From: Chloroflexota bacterium
GTDB taxonomy: Bacteria; Chloroflexota; Limnocylindria; Limnocylindrales; CSP1-4
NCBI GenBank assembly: GCA_021785115.1
Contig: JAJYGO010000433.1
Span: forward strand, 2,492-9,471
Direction: 5' to 3'
DNA: 6,980 bases
Made by a program: the position numbers and the translations under genes. The stretch's first letter is position 1, and the number at the start of each line of letters is the position of its first letter. Under the pieces are notes generated by a model that was given only the letters and a program-made list of their open reading frames with translations, did no database searches and had not been told where the DNA came from. Shown here piece after piece: positions 6,012-6,980 of this stretch.

Positions 6012-6980
6012 GGCCGCACCGGCTCGTCATCGAGGGGCTCAGGAGCTATGGCGCCCGCACGGAGATCGACTTCGCCGACGCGTCGCTGTTCGCGATCGTC
6101 GGCGACACGGGCTCGGGCAAGAGCTCGATCCTCGAGGCGATGGTGTACGCCCTGTACGCCTCCGCCACGTGGACGAGGCAGCCCGGCGAGCTGATCGCCG
6201 ACGGCGCGCGGACCATGACGGTCGAGCTGACGTTCGAGGTGGACGGCCGCATGTGGCTGGTGCGCCGGTCCATGTCCCGGGCGAACTACCCGCCGTCGAT
6301 CCACCTCCTTACGGCCGTCGACGACGGCAGCGTCCGGTTCGACACGGCGGCCGCGGTCGACCGCGAGATCGAGCGCCTGCTCGGGCTCAACGTCGACGCG
6401 TTCTGCTCCGCCGTGATCCTCCCGCAGGGCAAGTTCGAGCGGCTCCTCACGGCCTCGCCGGCCGAGCGGACGCGGATCCTCAAGGGGATCTTCCGCCTGG
6501 AGCGCCTCGACGAGGCCCGGGCCCTCGCGAAGTCGCGCGCCGAGCGCTACGAGCCCGCGTACCAGGAGCTGCGGCGCGAGCGGGCGCGCCTCCACGACGA
6601 TCCGGCCGCGGTCGCCGCCGAGGCGCGCACTCGGCTCGCCGCCGCCGACGGGGCGATCGCCGAGCTCACCGAGATGCGCCGCCGGCTGGCCGAGATTGCC
6701 GAGCAGCAGCGCTCCGCGGAGAGCTCGGGGGCCGCGCTCGCCGCCGAGGGTCTGGCCCTGAAGGCCGCCATCGACGCCGTCGACCCGGGCGAGGCGGCGC
6801 GGCTCGCCGGCGTGGCCGAGGAGCTGGCCGCCGCCCTTGAGCCCCTGGTCGCCGCCCGGGCCGCGGCGGAGGCTGCCGAGGCCGAGGCCGTCGCGGCCGT
6901 CGACGGGGCGAAGGAGGAGGGGCTCGACGCCGCGAGCCTGGGCTCGTACCGCGTGACGATCACGCAGGCGCGAACCGCGC
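6008..6980 (+). CDS. sbcC: SbcC/Rad50 SMC-like ATPase, N-terminal part only
   Basis: ATG 6008 overlaps the sbcD stop by four bases (ATGA). The frame is open for 324 codons to the window end with no stop, so only the N-terminal part is present; SbcC proteins are usually about 800-1200 residues. Residues 1-30 give the typical start MRPHRLVIEGLRSYG followed by TEIDF. The Walker A is GDTGSGKSS (G32 to S40, with K38). The Q-loop region is VILPQGKFERLL with Q140, followed by ERTRILKGIFRLERLDEA (156-173), the normal run-out into the coiled coil. From about residue 175 the sequence is a long Ala/Glu/Arg-rich helix, the ascending arm of the coiled coil; the zinc hook, returning arm, signature motif and Walker B lie beyond the window. 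The protein uses ATP to open and close the SbcD nuclease on DNA ends and to tether them. Confidence 0.95.
   Translation, partial: MRPHRLVIEGLRSYGARTEIDFADASLFAIVGDTGSGKSSILEAMVYALYASATWTRQPGELIADGARTMTVELTFEVDGRMWLVRRSMSRANYPPSIHLLTAVDDGSVRFDTAAAVDREIERLLGLNVDAFCSAVILPQGKFERLLTASPAERTRILKGIFRLERLDEARALAKSRAERYEPAYQELRRERARLHDDPAAVAAEARTRLAAADGAIAELTEMRRRLAEIAEQQRSAESSGAALAAEGLALKAAIDAVDPGEAARLAGVAEELAAALEPLVAARAAAEAAEAEAVAAVDGAKEEGLDAASLGSYRVTITQARTA

Overview
This window is very GC-rich, with coding regions dominated by G/C-ending codons, GTG and TTG starts, stop/start overlaps between genes and GGAGG-type ribosome binding sites. That points to a high-GC actinobacterium or a close relative; nothing in the window fixes the genus. 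No RNA genes, insertion sequences or CRISPR repeats were seen.

Layout. At the left edge, reading leftwards, is the first two-thirds or so of a HIRAN-domain protein (1-698, minus strand, C-terminus cut off). A divergent spacer of 123 bp separates it from a plus-strand gene for a DEDDh (DnaQ-like) exonuclease with a C-terminal BRCT domain (822-1745). A 284-bp gap (1746-2029) follows. It holds a perfect hairpin, probably the terminator of the exonuclease gene, a possible leaderless promoter with a 40-codon mini-ORF, and a 10-bp palindrome just before the next gene. The rest is one tightly packed plus-strand operon: a NurA-type nuclease (2030-3001), a HerA-type ATPase/translocase (2998-4782), SbcD/Mre11 (4782-6011) and the N-terminal part of SbcC/Rad50 (6008 to the window end, cut off). 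Each junction overlaps by 1 to 4 bases, so the four genes are very probably co-transcribed and translationally coupled.

How they work together. HerA-NurA and Mre11-Rad50 are the two machines that archaea use together to open and resect double-strand DNA ends, and many archaea encode them side by side. Here all four sit in one bacterial operon. Next to it are two more proteins expected to act at DNA ends: a HIRAN protein (the HIRAN domain of HLTF binds 3'-OH ends) and a DEDDh 3'-5' exonuclease with a BRCT domain. The simplest reading is a DNA-end-processing locus for repair; a role against foreign DNA is possible but not shown. Points worth a second look are the non-canonical Walker A of the HerA protein, a sharp change in third-position base use inside herA, and the unusual region upstream of nurA.
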